Assembly: GCA_002746605.1 (NCBI GenBank)
Contig: PDPT01000050.1
Span: 1-49,238, forward strand
Direction: 5' to 3'
Origin: Ignavibacteriota bacterium
GTDB lineage: Bacteria > Bacteroidota > Ignavibacteria > Ignavibacteriales > Melioribacteraceae
DNA: 49,238 bases
The first letter of the stretch is position 1. The number at the start of each line of letters is the position of its first letter. Below, in pieces: positions 46,687-49,238 of the stretch. Position numbers and translations under genes: made by a program. The notes beneath the pieces are model-generated. The model worked only from the letters and a program-made list of their open reading frames with translations, searched no databases and was not told the DNA's origin.

Positions 46687-47577
46687 ATGAAAGAGCTTTC
46701 AATAAAAAAGAATTTTCTATCAATAGAAAAAAAATATTCGTCTTATAAAAATTCTGAGATTGTAATTCTTCAAGCTCCGTTGGAAAAAACCGTTAGTTAC
46801 GGAAAGGGAACTAAAAACGGACCAAAAGAAATTCTTAAAGCATCTCATTATGTTGAATTTTTTGACGAAGAATTTGATAGAGAATTATGTTTCGAAAAAG
46901 GAATTTGTGCTTTAAGTGAAATTTCCTTTAAAGATTTATCGCTAAAAGAATCGATAGAAAAAATTTATAAGAAAGTTAAAAAAGAAATTAAAGCAGGTAA
47001 ATTTGTTGTTACTCTTGGCGGAGAACATTCTTTATCATCGGCACCAATAAAAGCCCATTTTGAAAAATTTGAAAATTTATCGGTGCTTCAAATAGACGCT
47101 CATTCGGATTTAAGAGATTCTTATGAAGGAAGTAAATATTCACACGCATCTGTAATGGCTAGAGTAGCCGAGTTTACTAAAGATATTGTTCAAGTAGGAA
47201 TTAGAGCACAGTGCAAAGAGGAATACGATTTTATTAGAGAGAACAACATAAAAACATTTTATGCTCGCAGTATAAGAGAAAATGAATTCGGAACAAATTG
47301 GCAAAAGAAAGTGTCTGATTCATTAAAAGAAAATATCTATATAACTTTTGATGTTGATGGATTTGATCCTTCTGTAATTTCTGCAACCGGAACTCCAGAA
47401 CCGGGTGGTTTGTTTTGGGATGAAACTATGAATCTCTTAAAGTTAGTCGGCAAAGAAAAAAATATTGTTGGTTTTGATGTAGTTGAATTAGCTCCTGATA
47501 AAAATTATATTTCAAGTAGTTTTAATACTGCAAAATTGGTTTATAAAATTTTGAATTATGCATTTCAAAATAAATAG
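46687..47577 (+). CDS. speB: Agmatinase / arginase-family ureohydrolase
   Basis: 296 residues. The binuclear manganese site is complete: GGEHSLS (His), QIDAHSDLRDSY (Asp-His-Asp) and ITFDVDGFDPSVIS (two Asp). VSYGKGTKNGPKEIL at the N-terminus and GGLFWDETMNLLK later are typical of agmatinases rather than arginases, so hydrolysis of agmatine to putrescine and urea is likely, although guanidinobutyrase-type activity is possible. No speA or other polyamine gene is present. Gap of 140 bases upstream with no clear element. Confidence 0.88.
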   Translation: MKELSIKKNFLSIEKKYSSYKNSEIVILQAPLEKTVSYGKGTKNGPKEILKASHYVEFFDEEFDRELCFEKGICALSEISFKDLSLKESIEKIYKKVKKEIKAGKFVVTLGGEHSLSSAPIKAHFEKFENLSVLQIDAHSDLRDSYEGSKYSHASVMARVAEFTKDIVQVGIRAQCKEEYDFIRENNIKTFYARSIRENEFGTNWQKKVSDSLKENIYITFDVDGFDPSVISATGTPEPGGLFWDETMNLLKLVGKEKNIVGFDVVELAPDKNYISSSFNTAKLVYKILNYAFQNK

Positions 47578-47620
47578 ATTTATTTTTTAAGGTTTATGGA
47601 TTATAAAAACGGTTAGTAAA

Positions 47621-48934
47621 ATGAAAACAAAAATATTTTTACTACTTTTAATATTAGTTAGTAATATTTTTGCTCAAGAGAAAGTTTATGTCGTAACAAT
47701 TGAAGGAATGATTGACCTCGGTCTTGCTCCATATGTAAAGAGAATTACAGAAGAAGCTGTTGGTAATTCAGCCGAAGTTGTAATTTTTAAGATTAATACA
47801 TTTGGCGGAAGAGTAGATGCAGCTACTCAAATAAAAGATGCTATAATTGATTGTCCGATTCCAACGGTAGCTTTCATAAATAAACGAGCAATTTCTGCAG
47901 GAGCTTTAATTTCACTTTCCTGCGATAAAATAATTATGGTCCCCGGTGCATCAATTGGGGCAACAACAGTTGTTGATCAAACCGGAGGAAAACAATCGGA
48001 AAAAGCACAATCATATATGCGTGCAGAAATGCGTTCAACTGCCGAAAGAATGGGACGAAGAACAGATATTGCCGAAGGTATGGTTGATGAAACAGTAATT
48101 GTAGAAGGATTAGTTGATAGCACAAAATTAATAACACTTACTTCCGAAGAAGCAATAAAACTTGGTATGGCTGATTCTGTAATTTCTGATTTTTCAGGGT
48201 TGTTAAATTATCTAAAAGTAAATGAGGCAGATATAGTAGACTCAGAAAGTAATTGGGCAGAAGATTTTATAAGATTTTTAAACAATCCCATAATTACATC
48301 CATTTTGATGATGGTAATTCTTGTTGGAATGTTTACCGAAATCAAAACTCCGGGTTGGGGATTGCCGGGAACAGCCGCTCTAATTGCATTAGCTTTGTTT
48401 TTTGGAACGGGTTACATTTTAGAATTAGCATCAATAATTGAAATTGTGTTATTCATAGTAGGAGTAATCTTATTAATTTTAGAAATATTTGTTATTCCCG
48501 GATTTGGAATTTTTGGAATAGCGGGAATTTTACTCATTGTCGGTAGTTTATTTTTAGGATTAATATCTGATTTTCCATTAGTTGACGGAGAAATAATAGA
48601 AATGGCAATAATACAACTCGCCGGTGCATTCATTTTAACCGGAATTATAATTTACTTTTTACTTAAATTTTTACCTAAGACAAGTATTTGGAATAAATTG
48701 ATTCTTAACAGAAATATTGATGAACAATCAGGTTATACATCTGATGTAAAACTTAAAGCTCTGCTTAATCAAGAAGGTCTGGCTTTAACGGATTTAAGAC
48801 CAAGCGGAACTGCTAAAATCAAAAATGAAAGAATTGATGTTGTTACTAACGGAGAATATATAACCAAAGGTAAAAAAGTAAGAGTAATAAAAGAAGAAGG
48901 CTCTAAAATTGTTGTTGAAGAGATAGAAAAGTAA
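47621..48934 (+). CDS. NfeD-family membrane-bound ClpP-class serine protease
   Basis: 437 residues. A signal peptide (about 1-18) precedes a ClpP-like protease domain: VVIFKINTFGGRVDAATQIK, INKRAISAGALISLSCDKII with the candidate nucleophile Ser, PGASIGATTVV, and a downstream basic residue in KAQSYMRAEMRS. Four to five membrane helices follow (about 228-350, with PGWGLPGTAALIALALFFGT and IVGVILLILEIFVIPGFGIF), and a C-terminal OB-fold NfeD domain (about 375-437, LRPSGTAKIKNERIDVVTNG). Thought to work in membrane-protein quality control, often next to a stomatin/SPFH gene, which is not seen here. Confidence 0.9.
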   Translation: MKTKIFLLLLILVSNIFAQEKVYVVTIEGMIDLGLAPYVKRITEEAVGNSAEVVIFKINTFGGRVDAATQIKDAIIDCPIPTVAFINKRAISAGALISLSCDKIIMVPGASIGATTVVDQTGGKQSEKAQSYMRAEMRSTAERMGRRTDIAEGMVDETVIVEGLVDSTKLITLTSEEAIKLGMADSVISDFSGLLNYLKVNEADIVDSESNWAEDFIRFLNNPIITSILMMVILVGMFTEIKTPGWGLPGTAALIALALFFGTGYILELASIIEIVLFIVGVILLILEIFVIPGFGIFGIAGILLIVGSLFLGLISDFPLVDGEIIEMAIIQLAGAFILTGIIIYFLLKFLPKTSIWNKLILNRNIDEQSGYTSDVKLKALLNQEGLALTDLRPSGTAKIKNERIDVVTNGEYITKGKKVRVIKEEGSKIVVEEIEK

Positions 48935-48979
48935 AATTATAAAGTCAGGTAATTTTATTCTGAACAGACTTTATAATTT
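48934..48979. repeat. 13-bp inverted repeat after the NfeD gene
   Basis: AAATTATAAAGTC at 48934-48946 is the exact reverse complement of GACTTTATAATTT at 48967-48979; two further bases on each side also match if one A is bulged. The 20-base loop makes it hairpin-capable, right at the stop codon. It may be a terminator lacking a T tract. Confidence 0.45.
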
Positions 48980-49013
48980 ACTTTCGAAGCTTCTAATTTT
49001 ACCACCTAAAATA

Positions 49014-49238
49014 ATGAATAATAAAATAAAAAAAATTCTACTTTTACTAACTATATTAACCTTAGCAACTCTATTTCTGCAAAACTGCGATACCACAGAA
49101 CCAAACAATAAAGCAAAAATAACACTAACAGCATTAGACGCTTCATGTACTGAGGTTTGGTTAAAGTTAAACACAGAAAGCATTAACCTACCTACAGAAA
49201 TAACAATAACCGAAAACGATACTCTAATAAATAATTAC
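49014..49238 (+). CDS. Secreted lipoprotein, 5' part (runs off the right edge)
   Basis: 75 codons from ATG at 49014. A basic N-terminus (NNKIKK) and a hydrophobic stretch lead to a lipobox-like LFLQNC with Cys25, followed by DTTEPNN, so the mature protein is probably a lipoprotein. The exported part starts a beta-rich segment, ITLTALDASCTEVWLKLN, with an alternating pattern like a fibronectin-type repeat. The frame is open to the end of the window. I recall similar lipoproteins in Ignavibacteria but cannot name a function. Confidence 0.7.
   Translation, partial: MNNKIKKILLLLTILTLATLFLQNCDTTEPNNKAKITLTALDASCTEVWLKLNTESINLPTEITITENDTLINNY

Overview
The window looks like one contig from a low-GC, Gram-negative bacterium of the Bacteroidota/Chlorobiota side of the tree. 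An Ignavibacteria-like (non-photosynthetic Chlorobi relative) organism is the best fit. The reasons are a two-gene ATP-citrate-lyase-type enzyme close to a monomeric isocitrate dehydrogenase (a reductive-TCA signature), an 11-subunit complex I cluster without NuoE/F/G, a lipoprotein and an outer-membrane-type protein with typical AT-rich codon use, and promoter-like TAnnTTTG elements of the Bacteroidetes type. This placement is inference from gene content; no rRNA or tRNA gene is visible.

Layout. 1-402: 5' part of an MscS channel (minus). 667-4671: SucC-like and SucD/citrate-synthase-like subunits of an ATP-citrate-lyase-type enzyme, closed by a terminator. 4865-6473: a small accessory islet (SRPBCC-like protein, broken DNA methyltransferase, SAM methyltransferase). 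6694-8922: monomeric NADP isocitrate dehydrogenase. 9122-13137: M64 peptidase, then LytR_C protein, RsfS and ArgS. 13262-16875 (minus): surE, a vWA membrane protein and comF. 17004-24730 (plus): outer-membrane-like protein, orphan DNA methyltransferase, xseA-xseB-dxs, a Gfo/Idh/MocA oxidoreductase and a PhoB/PhoR-type two-component pair. 24983-29400: pstS-pstC-pstA-pstB-phoU behind a three-repeat Pho box. 29589-33287: a reduced ABC permease/ATPase pair, a PccB-type carboxyltransferase and purE. 33399-43989 (minus): nuoA-B-C-D-H-I-J-K-L-M-N. 44088-44960 (minus): a DUF2156/LPG-synthase-like acyltransferase. 45094-49238: tgt, yajC, agmatinase, NfeD-type membrane protease and the start of a lipoprotein.

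How it fits together. The acl-type genes and isocitrate dehydrogenase cover two carboxylation/cleavage steps of a reductive or reversible TCA cycle, and the truncated complex I would take electrons from a carrier such as ferredoxin rather than through an NADH module. The phosphate genes form one coherent unit: sensor kinase and regulator directly upstream, Pho-box promoter, high-affinity transporter, and PhoU. The remainder is mostly housekeeping (translation, isoprenoid, DNA repair, purine, tRNA modification, envelope).

Most worth a second look: (1) the 907-residue SucD/citrate-synthase fusion, which keeps citrate-synthase-type catalytic residues but lacks the histidine typical of ATP-citrate lyase; (2) the ABC ATPase at 30351-31073, in which the Q-loop, signature and H-loop are all degenerate while Walker A lysine and Walker B remain; (3) the Pho box with exact 11-base spacing that occupies the -33 position of a TATCTTTA promoter. 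I did not find a CRISPR array, an insertion sequence, a prophage or an obvious defence island.
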